From Planococcus ruber (GTDB lineage Bacteria > Bacillota > Bacilli > Bacillales_A > Planococcaceae), in assembly GCF_022819085.1 (NCBI RefSeq), contig NZ_JALHAG010000004.1, forward strand, positions 310,001 through 374,000: a stretch of 64,000 nucleotides of DNA, given 5' to 3'. The notes under the pieces were generated by a model that saw only the letters and a program-made list of their open reading frames with translations, had not been told where the DNA came from and ran no database searches. The translations under genes were made by a program, and so were the position numbers. Every line of letters starts with the position of its first letter. Within the stretch, counting starts at the first letter, position 1. Shown here piece by piece: positions 33,886 through 44,168 of the stretch.

Positions 33886-36444
33886 ATGGTTTCCGTTGCA
33901 CAATCCCAATATACACTTGATCCAAATTTATTAAACAAGGACATTCAACTTTTCCCGCAGGTGCATGAAATTACGCCGGACATGAAGACAACTCATAAAG
34001 GGGTTTCTCGTCTGGTCATGATCGACCGGTACTCTTTCAAAGACACAGCGAAGACTACGCTGAAAGCTGGCGATTTTGTCGTGCTTACCGTCAAGGAAGA
34101 TCCGAAGTTCCCGGCCCGCGGACTCGGCTTTATCGTATCAGTCGATAAAGAAGCGAATACCGCTAAAGTGTGGATTGAAGAAGATTACCGAAGTGCGATT
34201 GACAAAGAAGACGAAATCCAAAGCGGCATCGTCAACCGTTCTCTTGACGTGATTGAAAAGCCGTTGGAAGTCTACTATGAACAAATTGCAAAACGCAATG
34301 CAACAGGGCTTGCTTCTGTTGAAAAAACACCTGAAAAACGCCAGGAATGGTTTGAGAAATTCTACAAACAGTTGGTGGATTTGAAATTCATTCCAGCAGG
34401 GCGCGTTCTTTACGGTGCAGGCGCTGATACGGATGTTACGTATTTCAACTGCTACGTGATGCCATTCGTAGCTGATTCGCGTGAAGGCATTTCTGACCAC
34501 CGCAAACAAGTGATGGAAATCATGTCGAGAGGCGGAGGCGTCGGAACAAACGGTTCGACATTGCGTCCGCGCAATACGCTGGCGCGCGGAGTAAACGGCA
34601 AATCATCAGGGTCGGTTTCATGGCTCGACGATATTGCGAAATTGACGCATTTGGTGGAGCAAGGCGGATCTCGCCGCGGCGCACAAATGATCATGCTTGC
34701 TGACTGGCATCCGGATATTGCTGAGTTCATCATCTCGAAAATGCAGAATCCGCGCATCCTGCGCTATTTGATTGAAAATACGAATGACGAGACGATCAAG
34801 AAACTCGCTCACGAGAAACTGAAATTCAAACCGCTTACTCAACAAGAAGAAGCGATGTATCAAGGAATCCTGAATTACCGGGCGATTCCTGGAATGGGCG
34901 GATTCAATGAAAAAATTATGCGCGATGCTGAAACGAAGCTGCGTGACGGCGGTACTTACACGGTCCATAATGAAGAATTTTTGACAGGTGCAAATATTTC
35001 CGTAACATTGACGGACGATTTCATGAAGGCAGTCGAAGAAGACGCTGACTTTGAACTTCGCTTCCCGGCAGTGGAGTCTTATTCAAAAGAAGAAATGGCT
35101 GTTTACAACGAACAATGGCATGAAATCGGAGATGTCCGCGAATGGGAGCGCATGGGACACAAAGTCCGCACATACCGGACAATGAAAGCCCGCGACCTTT
35201 GGAATTTGATCAACGTCTGTGCCACTTACTCAGCAGAACCGGGCATTTTCTTTATCGATAATGCCAACGAAAAAACAAATGCCCGTGCTTACGGACAAAA
35301 AGTTGTGGCAACCAACCCGTGCGGCGAACAGCCGCTTGCCCCTTATTCAGTCTGCAACTTGGCAGCGGTAAACTTGGCGCAATTTGCTGATCCGAAAACA
35401 AAGCAAGTGGATTTTGAAGCACTGAAAGAAACCGTGCGCGTAGGTGTTCGCATGCAAGATAACGTAATCGATGCAACGCCGTATTTCCTTGAAGAAAACC
35501 GTGTCCAGGCTCTTGGCGAACGCCGCGTTGGACTAGGCGTCATGGGCCTTGCAGATTTACTGATCTATTGCGATAAGGAATACGGTTCTCCGGAAGGCAA
35601 TGAACTGGTCGATGAAATTTTCAAGACGATTGCCATCGCAGCCTATGAACAATCAACTGAACTTGCAGCAGAACGCGGAAGCTTCCCGTTCCTAATCGGC
35701 AATACAGATGAAGAAACAGCAGCGCTTCGCAAAGCTTTCACTGAAACAGGCTTTATGCAAGGAATGCCGGAAACGGTCCGTGCGTCGATTCTCGAAAACG
35801 GGATCCGCAACTCTCATTTATTGACGGTTGCACCGACCGGATCGACCGGAACAATGGTAGGCGTTTCGACAGGACTAGAACCTTATTATTCATTCACATA
35901 CTATCGCAGCGGCCGTCTCGGCAAGTTTATTGAAGTGAAAGCGGATATCGTTACTGAATACTTGAAAAACAACCCAGAGGCTGATGAAGAAGATCTGCCG
36001 AAAGCGTTTGTGACATCGATGGATCTTGCTCCGGAAGCCCATGCGGATGTGCAGTGCATTATCCAGCGCTGGATCGATTCCTCCATCTCTAAAACGGTCA
36101 ACGCACCGCGCGGCTATACAGTCGAGCAAGTGGAAGGCGTGTATGAGCGTCTTTATAAAGGCGGTGCCAAAGGCGGTACGGTTTACGTAGACGGAAGCCG
36201 TGATTCACAAGTCTTGACGCTGAAAGCGGAAGAGAACACATTTGAAGAAGATCACCAGGAAGATGTGAAAGGGAAACGCCCAATCGTCCTTATTGATACC
36301 ATTCAAGATTTGCGCTCCACAAACGTGACAATCGGTTCTGAAGTAGGCGACACATGCCCGGTCTGCCGAAAAGGGACTGTCGAAGAAATGGGTGGCTGCA
36401 ATACCTGCACAAACTGCAATGCGCAGCTGAAATGCGGATTGTAA
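33886..36444 (+). CDS. nrdJ: Class II (B12-dependent) ribonucleotide reductase
   Basis: Reduces ribonucleotides to deoxyribonucleotides using adenosylcobalamin, needing neither an oxygen-dependent radical subunit nor anaerobic glycyl radical. The 852-aa protein shows NPCGEQPL (Cys479 radical region), RGGGVGTNGSTLR, PTGSTGTM and GLEPYYSFTYYR. The C-terminal tail has two cysteine clusters (CPVCRKG and CNTCTNCNAQLKCG), used in disulfide exchange or zinc binding. Strong AAAGGAGGAATT ribosome site before ATG. B. subtilis has no such gene at this place. An NrdR-type box precedes it; there is no visible cobalamin riboswitch. Confidence 0.93.
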   Translation: MVSVAQSQYTLDPNLLNKDIQLFPQVHEITPDMKTTHKGVSRLVMIDRYSFKDTAKTTLKAGDFVVLTVKEDPKFPARGLGFIVSVDKEANTAKVWIEEDYRSAIDKEDEIQSGIVNRSLDVIEKPLEVYYEQIAKRNATGLASVEKTPEKRQEWFEKFYKQLVDLKFIPAGRVLYGAGADTDVTYFNCYVMPFVADSREGISDHRKQVMEIMSRGGGVGTNGSTLRPRNTLARGVNGKSSGSVSWLDDIAKLTHLVEQGGSRRGAQMIMLADWHPDIAEFIISKMQNPRILRYLIENTNDETIKKLAHEKLKFKPLTQQEEAMYQGILNYRAIPGMGGFNEKIMRDAETKLRDGGTYTVHNEEFLTGANISVTLTDDFMKAVEEDADFELRFPAVESYSKEEMAVYNEQWHEIGDVREWERMGHKVRTYRTMKARDLWNLINVCATYSAEPGIFFIDNANEKTNARAYGQKVVATNPCGEQPLAPYSVCNLAAVNLAQFADPKTKQVDFEALKETVRVGVRMQDNVIDATPYFLEENRVQALGERRVGLGVMGLADLLIYCDKEYGSPEGNELVDEIFKTIAIAAYEQSTELAAERGSFPFLIGNTDEETAALRKAFTETGFMQGMPETVRASILENGIRNSHLLTVAPTGSTGTMVGVSTGLEPYYSFTYYRSGRLGKFIEVKADIVTEYLKNNPEADEEDLPKAFVTSMDLAPEAHADVQCIIQRWIDSSISKTVNAPRGYTVEQVEGVYERLYKGGAKGGTVYVDGSRDSQVLTLKAEENTFEEDHQEDVKGKRPIVLIDTIQDLRSTNVTIGSEVGDTCPVCRKGTVEEMGGCNTCTNCNAQLKCGL

Positions 36445-36463
36445 GTTCTATTCATAAATTTTT

Positions 36464-36493
36464 AAAAGCGATGGCTCTTGCCATCGCTTTTTT
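36464..36493 (+). terminator. Terminator after ribonucleotide reductase
   Basis: AAAAGCGATGGC pairs with GCCATCGCTTTT around TCTT, followed by T residues. The next 180 bp hold no gene I can support. Confidence 0.92.
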
Positions 36494-36673
36494 ATTTTGC
36501 CGATTTTAAATAAAAAAGTCTCCAGGGTTTTTCGGAAATAAATGTAGATTATTACATAAGGTAAATAGGAAAAAATCAAAGAAGAAACAAGGAAGAAGGA
36601 AAGAGAGAAGAAGTTGCTCGAATGAAGGCTTGTGATAAAATAAAAAAGGTGAGGCAAGAGAGGAGTGATGGGA

Positions 36674-37105
36674 ATGAAAATCTTATGTTTGAACGGTCCA
36701 AACTTGAACCGATTAGGCAAACGGGAAAAAGAAGCATACGGAACATTTACACTGGCCGAACTGGAAACTGAATTAATGGAATTTTCCGGCCAGAACGGCA
36801 TCACATTGGAATGCCGGCAATCAAATCACGAAGGCATCCTGGTTGATTGGATTCACGAAGCGGCAGAGGATGGGACGGAAGGCATTGTCCTAAATCCAGG
36901 GGCATACACCCACACTAGTGTCGCCATCCGAGATGCCATTGCATCGGTAGAAGTACCGGTCATCGAAGTACATATTTCAAATATTTATAAACGTGAAGAA
37001 TTCCGGCATCACTCCTATATTGCACCGGTAGCTGCCGGACAAATCGCAGGATTCGGAAAAGATGGATACAAACTTGGCTTGCAAGCTTTATTATTTCGAA
37101 ACTAG
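36674..37105 (+). CDS. aroQ: 3-dehydroquinate dehydratase, type II
   Basis: Third step of the shikimate pathway; 143 aa, dodecameric type II enzyme. Motifs NGPNLNRLGKRE (active-site loop), RQSNHEGILVDWIHEA, LNPGAYTHTSVAIRDA and VEVHISNIYKREEFRHHS are all in place. AGGAG at 36661-36665 supports ATG 36674 over ATG 36668. The end is 15 bp before the peptidase gene. It complements aroK at 26 kb. Confidence 0.95.
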   Translation: MKILCLNGPNLNRLGKREKEAYGTFTLAELETELMEFSGQNGITLECRQSNHEGILVDWIHEAAEDGTEGIVLNPGAYTHTSVAIRDAIASVEVPVIEVHISNIYKREEFRHHSYIAPVAAGQIAGFGKDGYKLGLQALLFRN

Positions 37106-37120
37106 AAGGGAATGGCGAAA

Positions 37121-38179
37121 TTGAAATTACAAAAATTGCGCAATGAAATGGCAGAGCAAAACATCGAAGCACTATTGGTCACGAGTTCTTATAATCTTCG
37201 GTACATAACGAATTTTACCGGTTCAGCAGGATTGGCGCTTGTTACGAAGGATCGGGCATTTTTCATTACAGATTTCCGCTACACGGAGCAGGCTTCCGAG
37301 CAGGTAACGGAGTTTGAAGTGGTGCAAGCCAAAACAAATCTACTGGAAGAAGCAGCCGAAAAGGCAAAAGAACTCGGCATCAAAGCGCTGGCTTTTGAGC
37401 AGGATTATGTGACTTACTCTTCCTATCTTCAATACAAAGAAAAGCTGGCAGCAGAATTGGAGCCGGTCAGCGGCCTGATCGAAAAAATCCGCATGATCAA
37501 GACACCGGAAGAAGTCGAGATCTTAAAAGCGGCAGCAAAAATTGCGGACGATGCGTTTGAACATATTTGCGGCTTCATTAAAGCAGGGCAAACCGAGCTC
37601 GAAATTTCAAATGAACTGGAATTCTTCATGCGCAAACAAGGCGCGACTTCTTCATCATTCGATACGATTGTCGCATCCGGCCATCGTTCTGCGTTGCCGC
37701 ACGGCGTGGCGACCGACAAAATCGTCGAACAAGGCGATATGATCACGCTTGATTACGGGGCGCTCTACAACGGCTATATTTCAGATATCACCCGCACAGT
37801 TGCAGTAGGAGAGCCGTCTGAAAAAATGAAGGAAATCTATCAAATCGTTTTGGACTCTCAATTGCTTGGCGTTGAAAAAATCGGTCCGGGAATGACTGGA
37901 ATTGAAGCAGATGCCATTGCGCGCGACTACATCAAGTCAAAAGGCTACGGTGAGGCGTTCGGCCATTCTACAGGGCACGGCATTGGGCTTGAAGTCCATG
38001 AAGGTCCTGGGTTATCATTTAAATCACAGACGGTGCTTGAGCCAGGCATGGCTGTAACAGTGGAACCGGGAATTTATCTTCCGGGAATTGGCGGAGTACG
38101 CATCGAAGATGATATACTAATTACCGAGTCAGGAAACGTACGATTAACTAACTCCACAAAAGAGCTACGCATTTTATAA
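37121..38179 (+). CDS. yqhT: M24-family Xaa-Pro aminopeptidase (YqhT)
   Basis: Cleaves N-terminal residues next to proline; cytoplasmic two-metal peptidase of the creatinase fold. Metal ligands are visible in order: [18 protein letters not shown] (two Asp), [16 protein letters not shown] (His), [11 protein letters not shown] (Glu) and VRIEDDIL (Glu). The TTG at 37121 gives 352 aa and a start (KLQKLRN) matching B. subtilis YqhT; AAGGG lies 10 bp upstream. The ATG at 37112 is only one base from the ribosome site. It is translated together with aroQ and precedes efp. Confidence 0.9.
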   Translation: MKLQKLRNEMAEQNIEALLVTSSYNLRYITNFTGSAGLALVTKDRAFFITDFRYTEQASEQVTEFEVVQAKTNLLEEAAEKAKELGIKALAFEQDYVTYSSYLQYKEKLAAELEPVSGLIEKIRMIKTPEEVEILKAAAKIADDAFEHICGFIKAGQTELEISNELEFFMRKQGATSSSFDTIVASGHRSALPHGVATDKIVEQGDMITLDYGALYNGYISDITRTVAVGEPSEKMKEIYQIVLDSQLLGVEKIGPGMTGIEADAIARDYIKSKGYGEAFGHSTGHGIGLEVHEGPGLSFKSQTVLEPGMAVTVEPGIYLPGIGGVRIEDDILITESGNVRLTNSTKELRIL

Positions 38180-38197
38180 CAAACGGAGGAACTTAAA

Positions 38198-38758
38198 ATG
38201 ATTTCAGTAAACGATTTTAAAACAGGAGTAACAATTGAAGTGGATGGCGGAATTTGGCGCGTTATGGAATTCCAGCACGTGAAGCCGGGTAAAGGCGCAG
38301 CATTCGTCCGCTCGAAATTGCGCAACTTACGCACAGGCAGCGTAACGGAAAAAACTTTCCGTGCCGGTGAGAAAGTCGCGAAAGCTCAGATTGACAACCG
38401 CAAAATGCAATATCTTTATGCAAACGGCGATGTGCATGCCTTCATGGACACAGAAACTTACGACCAAATCGAATTGAACGAAAAAAACATCGAGTACGAA
38501 TTGAAGTTCTTGCAGGAGAACATGGAAGTGCAAGTGATCCAGTTCCAAGGAGAAGTGCTGGGTGTTGAATTGCCGAACACAGTCGTATTGGAAGTTGCTG
38601 AAACCGATCCAGGGATCAAAGGCGATACTGCGAGCGGCGGATCAAAACCAGCGAAGCTTACAACAGGATTGGTTGTCCAAGTACCATTCTTCGTCAACGA
38701 AGGCGATCATTTGATCATCAATACGACAGACTCTTCATATGTATCACGCGCACAATAA
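38198..38758 (+). CDS. efp: Elongation factor P
   Basis: Relieves ribosome stalling at polyproline. The 186-aa protein has three beta-barrel domains; the tip loop KPGKGAAFV carries Lys32, the residue modified in Bacillus. CGGAGGAAC ribosome site. It ends at a terminator; the spoIIIA operon that follows efp in B. subtilis is absent. Confidence 0.97.
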   Translation: MISVNDFKTGVTIEVDGGIWRVMEFQHVKPGKGAAFVRSKLRNLRTGSVTEKTFRAGEKVAKAQIDNRKMQYLYANGDVHAFMDTETYDQIELNEKNIEYELKFLQENMEVQVIQFQGEVLGVELPNTVVLEVAETDPGIKGDTASGGSKPAKLTTGLVVQVPFFVNEGDHLIINTTDSSYVSRAQ

Positions 38759-38834
38759 GCAAGGCCTTTCATCCTGTTTGTATATAGGGATATTTTGCTA
38801 AGTCGCAGCAGAAATACTGCTTAATAAAAAATCC

Positions 38835-38861
38835 GGCCTCTTACTATAGAGGCCTTTTTTT
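38835..38861 (+). terminator. Terminator after efp
   Basis: GGCCTC (38835-38840) pairs with GAGGCC (38849-38854), followed by seven T. Confidence 0.92.
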
Positions 38862-38878
38862 AAATATACATCTAGCTA

Positions 38879-38907
38879 TTTCCAAACCATTCAAAAAAGT
38901 CTAAAAT
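38879..38907 (+). promoter_or_regulatory. Candidate accB promoter
   Basis: TTTCCA (38879-38884), 17-bp spacer, TAAAAT (38902-38907). I see no FapR-type operator. Confidence 0.5.
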
Positions 38908-38948
38908 GGTAGAGTAGTTCATTACATACATAAAGGGAGTTGGATACA

Positions 38949-39452
38949 TTGAAAATTCAAGAAATCCGAGAAATCATTAAATTAGTGGACAATTCATCAA
39001 TTGATGAATTCACATATGAATCTGAAGGCACGAAAGTGAAGTTGAAGAAAAGCGGAAGCACAGTAAGCGCTTCAGCACCTGTCCAAGCTTCGGCACCTGC
39101 AGCTGAACCGGCTGCGCAACCGGCTAAAGCGCCAGTTTCAACTCCTGCAGCTAAAGCGGAGGAATTGATTTCTGAGGAGGCACCTGAAGTTCCAGCAGCC
39201 CAAGAAGAGAATATGCATAAAATCCTGTCTCCAATGGTCGGCACATTTTATCAGTCGCCGTCACCGGAAGAAGAAGCGTATGTTCAGCCAGGGACAAAAG
39301 TCTCTGCAGACCAAGTGGTATGCATCGTCGAAGCGATGAAATTATTCAATGAAATCGAAGCGGAAGTGGATGGGGAAATTGCTGAGATTCTTGTTAAAGA
39401 CGGCCAGCTTGTCGAATACGGCCAACCTTTATTCCTCGTCAAAACGAAGTGA
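38949..39452 (+). CDS. accB: Acetyl-CoA carboxylase biotin carboxyl carrier protein
   Basis: Carries the biotin of acetyl-CoA carboxylase, first step of fatty acid synthesis. The 167-aa protein has an N-terminal helix ([13 protein letters not shown]), an Ala/Pro linker (about residues 40-85) and the biotinyl domain with EAMKLF, Lys131 being the biotin site. TTG 38949 is chosen because AAAGGGAG at 38932-38939 is 9 bp upstream; TTG 38940 would abut it. It is followed by accC with a coupled start. Confidence 0.94.
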   Translation: MKIQEIREIIKLVDNSSIDEFTYESEGTKVKLKKSGSTVSASAPVQASAPAAEPAAQPAKAPVSTPAAKAEELISEEAPEVPAAQEENMHKILSPMVGTFYQSPSPEEEAYVQPGTKVSADQVVCIVEAMKLFNEIEAEVDGEIAEILVKDGQLVEYGQPLFLVKTK

Positions 39453-39466
39453 GGAGGGAAATGGCC

Positions 39467-40816
39467 ATGAAAAAAGTTTTAATAGCAAACCGTGGAGAAA
39501 TTGCCGTCCGGATCATCCGTGCCTGCAAAGAAATGGGCATTGAAACCGTAGCGGTTTATTCAGAAGCAGATAAAGAAGCGCTGCATGTGGAATTGGCCGA
39601 CGAAGCTTATTGCATCGGCCCAAAACTTTCAAAAGACAGTTACTTGAACTTCTCGAATATCATGAGCGTTGCGAAATTGACGAACTGCGACGGCATACAT
39701 CCGGGATATGGTTTCCTTGCTGAAAACGCGAGTTTTGCCGAGCTTTGCGAAGCTTGCGATATCATGTTCATCGGCCCGACTTCTGATGCCATTTCTAAAA
39801 TGGGAACAAAAGACGTGGCCCGTGAAACGATGAGAAAAGCCGGCGTGCCGGTAGTGCCGGGTTCGACTGGCATCGTCGGAAGCGAAAAAGAAGGCTTGGA
39901 AATTGCTGAAGAACTCGGCTTCCCAGTCATCATCAAAGCAACAGCCGGCGGAGGCGGCAAAGGCATCCGGGTTGCTCGCAATCGTGAAGACTTTATCACT
40001 GGACTGCGCATGACCCAAAAAGAAGCGGCAGCTGCTTTTGGCAATCCGGGTGTCTATATCGAGAAATTCATTGAAGATTTCCGCCATGTGGAAATCCAGG
40101 TTCTGGCCGATTCCCATGGAAACGCAATCCATCTTGGGGAACGCGACTGTTCGATTCAGCGCCGCATGCAGAAACTAGTCGAAGAAGCACCGTCACCGGC
40201 ATTGACACCTGAAATCCGTGCGCAAATGGGCGATGCAGCGGTTAAAGCGGCATTGGCCGTTGAATACCGCGGTGCAGGCACAGTCGAATTCATTTTTGAT
40301 GCCATAAACCAAAAATTCTATTTCATGGAAATGAATACAAGAATTCAAGTCGAGCATCCCGTCACTGAAATGATTACTGGAATTGATTTGATCCAGCAGC
40401 AATTGAGAGTGGCCTCGGGCGAAACTTTGGCTTATACGCAAGAAGACGTGACATTTAAAGGGTGGGCAATCGAATGCCGCATCAATGCTGAAAATCCGGC
40501 GAAGAATTTCATGCCTTCAGCAGGCAAGGTCAATATGTACCTTCCGCCGGGCGGACTTGGCGTACGAATCGATTCAGCGATGTACCCGGGCTATAGCATC
40601 CCGCCTTACTACGATTCAATGGTCGCGAAATTGATCACATTTGCAGACACCCGCGAAGAAGCGATTGCAAAAATGAAGCGTGCGCTGAACGAGTTTGTCA
40701 TCGAAGGCGTTCACACGACCATTCCGTTCCATTCGAAATTGATGGACCATGAAGTGTTTAAATCTGGAGACTTCAATACAAAATTCCTAGAGAAATATGA
40801 TGTATTGGAATCCTAA
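39467..40816 (+). CDS. accC: Biotin carboxylase
   Basis: ATP-grasp enzyme that carboxylates biotin on AccB; 449 aa, the usual length. The start MKKVLIANRGEIAVRI is diagnostic and is ATG 39467, with AGGAGG at 39452-39457; ATG 39461 is too near. Glycine-rich ATP loop ATAGGGGKGIRVA, HVEIQVLAD, ERDCSIQRR, FMEMNTRIQVEHPVTE and the C-terminal RIDSAMYPGY are all intact. Confidence 0.97.
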   Translation: MKKVLIANRGEIAVRIIRACKEMGIETVAVYSEADKEALHVELADEAYCIGPKLSKDSYLNFSNIMSVAKLTNCDGIHPGYGFLAENASFAELCEACDIMFIGPTSDAISKMGTKDVARETMRKAGVPVVPGSTGIVGSEKEGLEIAEELGFPVIIKATAGGGGKGIRVARNREDFITGLRMTQKEAAAAFGNPGVYIEKFIEDFRHVEIQVLADSHGNAIHLGERDCSIQRRMQKLVEEAPSPALTPEIRAQMGDAAVKAALAVEYRGAGTVEFIFDAINQKFYFMEMNTRIQVEHPVTEMITGIDLIQQQLRVASGETLAYTQEDVTFKGWAIECRINAENPAKNFMPSAGKVNMYLPPGGLGVRIDSAMYPGYSIPPYYDSMVAKLITFADTREEAIAKMKRALNEFVIEGVHTTIPFHSKLMDHEVFKSGDFNTKFLEKYDVLES

Positions 40817-40833
40817 AAGGAGGAGACCAACCG

Positions 40834-41229
40834 ATGGCTGAAAAAACTGCCCCTTATGTACGCATGCAATCAAAAGGCGCTCAAGACCTTGGCAATATCG
40901 AAGTAGCTCCTGAAGTGCTGGAAATTATTGCGAGCATCGCTGCAACGGATATTGAAGGAGTGGCCAGCATGCGCGGAAACTTTGCTTCAGACGTAGTAGA
41001 GCGTTTAGGCAAAAAAGTGCATGGCAAAGGCATCAAAACCGAATTATCCGAAGAAGGATTGATGATTGATGTGTATTGCGTCGTCAATTACGGTGTTTCG
41101 ATACCGAAGACGGCATTGAAAATTCAAGAACAAGTGCGCCAAACACTTGAAAATATGACGTCTCTTCAAACGCAAGAAGTGAATGTGCATATTACTGGAG
41201 TCCAGTTCGAAACTCCGGCAGGCGAATAA
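40834..41229 (+). CDS. yqhY: Asp23/Gls24 family protein YqhY
   Basis: Conserved 131-aa envelope-stress family protein (Asp23/Gls24), cytoplasmic, with EVLEIIASIAATDIEGV, MRGNFASDV and VNVHITGVQF motifs. It is third in the accB-accC-yqhY operon, an association conserved in Firmicutes, and in B. subtilis linked to acetyl-CoA carboxylase activity. AAAGGAGGAG 5' of the ATG. The exact role is unclear. Confidence 0.92.
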   Translation: MAEKTAPYVRMQSKGAQDLGNIEVAPEVLEIIASIAATDIEGVASMRGNFASDVVERLGKKVHGKGIKTELSEEGLMIDVYCVVNYGVSIPKTALKIQEQVRQTLENMTSLQTQEVNVHITGVQFETPAGE

Positions 41230-41234
41230 TTGTA

Positions 41235-41276
41235 AGCTATACCTTTTCCTCCTTTTGGAAAAGGTATGGCTTTTTG
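41235..41276 (+). terminator. Terminator of accB-accC-yqhY
   Basis: AGCTATACCTTTTCC (41235-41249) pairs with GGAAAAGGTATGGCT (41257-41271), then T residues. From there to nusB only a -10-like TATAAT (41410-41415) is seen. Confidence 0.93.
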
Positions 41277-41454
41277 TTTTGCCGCTCGCCAGGCTCTGCA
41301 ATTAAATGAGGCAGATCCCGAATCTGACAGCGTTTGATAACAGCACGATGTTGCCGTAAAGGGAATTAGTCTAAAGATTCCAAACATGGAAGTTCAGGCT
41401 GAATACCTGTATAATGAGGGGTAATTAGTTGCGAAAAGGAGATCGGGAATAGAT

Positions 41455-41844
41455 ATGAAAAGACACGAAGCACGTGAAAAGGCGCTCCAGACTTTATTTC
41501 AGTTGGACGGCACCGAATTGACGATTGAAGAAGCGATTGAGCATGTAATGGGAACGGAGCAGGACAATTTCTACAGTCTGCTTGTCCAAGGAACGCACCA
41601 AAATATGCCGGCAATTGACGAAAAATTAAAAGGGCATTTGGAGAATTGGTCGCTTGAGCGCCTTCCGAAAGTCGAACGCACCATTCTTCGGATGGCGGTA
41701 TTCGAACTTTCCTTTATGGAAGATGCACCTTCAAATGTGGTCATGAACGAAGCAATCGAATTGAGCAAAACTTTTGGAGATGACAAGTCAAGCCGTTTTG
41801 TTAACGGTGTACTATCGAAATTCACTGACGAACTGGCAAACTAA
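41455..41844 (+). CDS. nusB: Transcription antitermination protein NusB
   Basis: RNA-binding factor of the rRNA antitermination complex, 129 aa, all helical. Starts MKRHEAREKALQTLFQLD; has ERTILRMAVFEL and NEAIELSKTFGDDKSSRFVNGVL, characteristic of NusB. AAAAGGAGA lies about 12 bp upstream. A TATAAT at 41410-41415 is a plausible -10. It leads the nusB-folD-xseA-xseB-ispA-dxs row. Confidence 0.95.
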   Translation: MKRHEAREKALQTLFQLDGTELTIEEAIEHVMGTEQDNFYSLLVQGTHQNMPAIDEKLKGHLENWSLERLPKVERTILRMAVFELSFMEDAPSNVVMNEAIELSKTFGDDKSSRFVNGVLSKFTDELAN

Positions 41845-41858
41845 TTGGAGGGTTTTAA

Positions 41859-42734
41859 ATGGCTGCAACAATCATTGATGGTAAAGCAGTAAGCCGTAAA
41901 ATTAAAGAGCAAGTGCAAACGAGAGTGGAAAATCTAAAGCAACAAGGTGTGGTGCCCGGACTGGCGGTCGTGATCGTCGGCGAAGATCCTGCATCTCTTA
42001 CATATGTGAAAAATAAGAAAAAAACATGCGAAGCGCTGGGGATGCGATCCGATCTCCACCAATATCCCGATACGATCAGTGAAAAGGAATTGCTCGAAAC
42101 GATTGAAGAGCTGAATAATGATCCGGAAATTCATGGAATCCTTGTGCAATTGCCATTGCCGGCCCATATTGATGAATTCGGAGTGATTCTGGCCATCGAC
42201 CCATCAAAAGACGTGGACGGCTTTCATCCGGTATCTGTCGGCAATATGGTCATTGGCAGAGAAGCATTTCTTCCGTGTACGCCGCATGGCATTATGAAAT
42301 TGCTCGAGCATTACGAAATCGATCCAGCCGGAAAGCACGTAGTCGTGATCGGCCGAAGCAATATCGTCGGGAAGCCTGTTGGCCAACTCATGCTGCAGGC
42401 TAATGCGACAGTCACTTACTGCCATTCAAAAACAAACGATCTGCCTTCGTATACGAAACAGGCGGATATTTTGATTTCGGCGATCGGAATTGCTAAGTTT
42501 GTCGACCGCCGCTATGTAAAACCCGGGGCTGCCATTATTGATGTCGGCATGAACCGCGATGAAAACGGAAAATTATGCGGGGATGTTGATTTTGACGATG
42601 TGCTGGATACAGCATCTTACATCACGCCGGTTCCAGGCGGCGTCGGTCCAATGACCATCGCGATGCTGATGGGAAACACCCTTCAATCGGCTGAAAACGG
42701 TTTGGCGAAAGACAAATCGGGCGAAACGATGTAA
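41859..42734 (+). CDS. folD: Methylene-THF dehydrogenase / methenyl-THF cyclohydrolase
   Basis: Bifunctional folate one-carbon enzyme, 291 aa. Active-site Tyr/Lys region [23 protein letters not shown], and the NADP-binding [14 protein letters not shown] are intact, ending with [14 protein letters not shown]. It follows nusB by 14 bp with a GGAGG site. Confidence 0.96.
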   Translation: MAATIIDGKAVSRKIKEQVQTRVENLKQQGVVPGLAVVIVGEDPASLTYVKNKKKTCEALGMRSDLHQYPDTISEKELLETIEELNNDPEIHGILVQLPLPAHIDEFGVILAIDPSKDVDGFHPVSVGNMVIGREAFLPCTPHGIMKLLEHYEIDPAGKHVVVIGRSNIVGKPVGQLMLQANATVTYCHSKTNDLPSYTKQADILISAIGIAKFVDRRYVKPGAAIIDVGMNRDENGKLCGDVDFDDVLDTASYITPVPGGVGPMTIAMLMGNTLQSAENGLAKDKSGETM

Positions 42735-42748
42735 AATAGATAGAAATG

Positions 42749-42780
42749 AAGCTGTTTTTCGAAAGAAAGACAGCTTTTTA
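42749..42780 (+). terminator. Hairpin after folD
   Basis: AAGCTGT (42749-42755) pairs with ACAGCTT (42770-42776), with inner TTTC/GAAA pairing and a short T run. Possibly partial, since xseA follows closely. Confidence 0.75.
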
Positions 42781-42803
42781 ATTTCTAAGACAGGGGTTGA
42801 AAT

Positions 42804-44168
42804 GTGTTGTCGGCCGACCCGTACTTATCCGTAAAAGCATTAACCAGATACATAAAAAAGAAATTTGACGCGGATCCCCATTTGCGCGACGTCTATGTCA
42901 AAGGGGAATTATCAAATGTCAAAATCCATACAAGCGGACATATTTATTTCACGTTGAAAGACAACTCTGCGCGCCTTGCAGCCGTCATGTTTTCCGCGAA
43001 TGCCAAATCGGTCAAATTCAAGCCGGAAAGCGGGATGACGGTTTTAATCCGTGGAGATGTCAATGTCTATGAAGCATCAGGACAATACCAATTATATGCC
43101 CAGTCGATGCAAGCGGACGGGATAGGGGATTATTACCTGGCCTTCGAACAGTTGAAAGAAAAACTGGCGAAAGAAGGCTTGTTCAGTGCTGCCCATAAAA
43201 AGCCTTTTCCTCGTTTTCCAAAGCGGATCGCCGTCGTTACTGCTCCGACTGGCGCCGCGGTAAGAGATATCGTTACAACGTTGAACCGGCGTTATCCTTT
43301 GGCGAAAGTGGTGATTTTCCCGACGCTGGTGCAAGGGGCCCAAGCAACGCAGTCGATTGTCCAGTCGATTCAAGCAGCCGGAAAAAGTGATTTTGATGTG
43401 ATGATCGTTGGCCGCGGCGGCGGCTCGATCGAAGACTTATGGGCGTTTAACGAAGAAGCGGTCGCACGCGCGATTTATCAGTCGCATATTCCGATCATCA
43501 GCGCAGTTGGGCACGAAACGGATACGACCATTTCCGATTTCGTCGCAGACCTTCGGGCTCCGACGCCGACTGCAGCGGCGGAACTGGCAGTGCCGAGCAA
43601 AGCTGAATTGATCGACCGGCTGCTTGGCTACCGGTCAGCCATGTATCGGATGACCTCGAATATGATTATGAAAGATCAGACGGCGCTAAATCGGTTGACG
43701 AATTCGATGCCATTCGCTTACCCGGAACGTTTATACCGGCCATTCATCGAACGGATCGAAAGAGCGACGGATTCTTTGCAGCGTGAAGCGGGGCAGCTGA
43801 TTAACCGAACTAAAGAGCGCCATGCCTATTTGCATGGCCAATTGGCAAATCGTGCACCAGTCCATCGGATTAAACAATCGGCGTTGGATATCAGCCAGTT
43901 GGAGCGGCGGCTGGATCATTTATTGACTGCGCAGCTTCGCTCAAATCAGCAGCAGTTCTCAGCTGCGATGCGGACGCTGGACGCCTTAAGCCCGTTGAAA
44001 ATTATGGACCGGGGCTATTCAATTTCCTATAAAGAGGGCCAAGTCGTGAAAAGCATCAAACAAGTGGAAGCGGGAGATGAGTTGACCGTTTCCTTGCAGG
44101 ATGGCACGTTAAAAGCGCTAGTGACTGAACGAAATCTGATGAACGAAGGAGATAAAGAAAATGGCTGA
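42804..44168 (+). CDS. xseA: Exodeoxyribonuclease VII large subunit
   Basis: Catalytic subunit of the single-strand DNA exonuclease VII, 454 aa. N-terminal OB fold (VYVKGELSNVKIHTSGHIYFTLKD), the catalytic domain with VVTAPTGAAVRDI, VGRGGGSIEDLWAFN and SAVGHETDTTISD, and a helical C-terminal part. GTG start at 42804 with AGGGG at 42792-42796. Its stop overlaps xseB. Confidence 0.95.
   Translation: MLSADPYLSVKALTRYIKKKFDADPHLRDVYVKGELSNVKIHTSGHIYFTLKDNSARLAAVMFSANAKSVKFKPESGMTVLIRGDVNVYEASGQYQLYAQSMQADGIGDYYLAFEQLKEKLAKEGLFSAAHKKPFPRFPKRIAVVTAPTGAAVRDIVTTLNRRYPLAKVVIFPTLVQGAQATQSIVQSIQAAGKSDFDVMIVGRGGGSIEDLWAFNEEAVARAIYQSHIPIISAVGHETDTTISDFVADLRAPTPTAAAELAVPSKAELIDRLLGYRSAMYRMTSNMIMKDQTALNRLTNSMPFAYPERLYRPFIERIERATDSLQREAGQLINRTKERHAYLHGQLANRAPVHRIKQSALDISQLERRLDHLLTAQLRSNQQQFSAAMRTLDALSPLKIMDRGYSISYKEGQVVKSIKQVEAGDELTVSLQDGTLKALVTERNLMNEGDKENG

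Noticed and set aside
36448-36804. Reverse frame of 118 codons between the reductase and aroQ
   Set aside because: It spans a terminator and overlaps aroQ; the composition is low complexity and there is no ribosome site.
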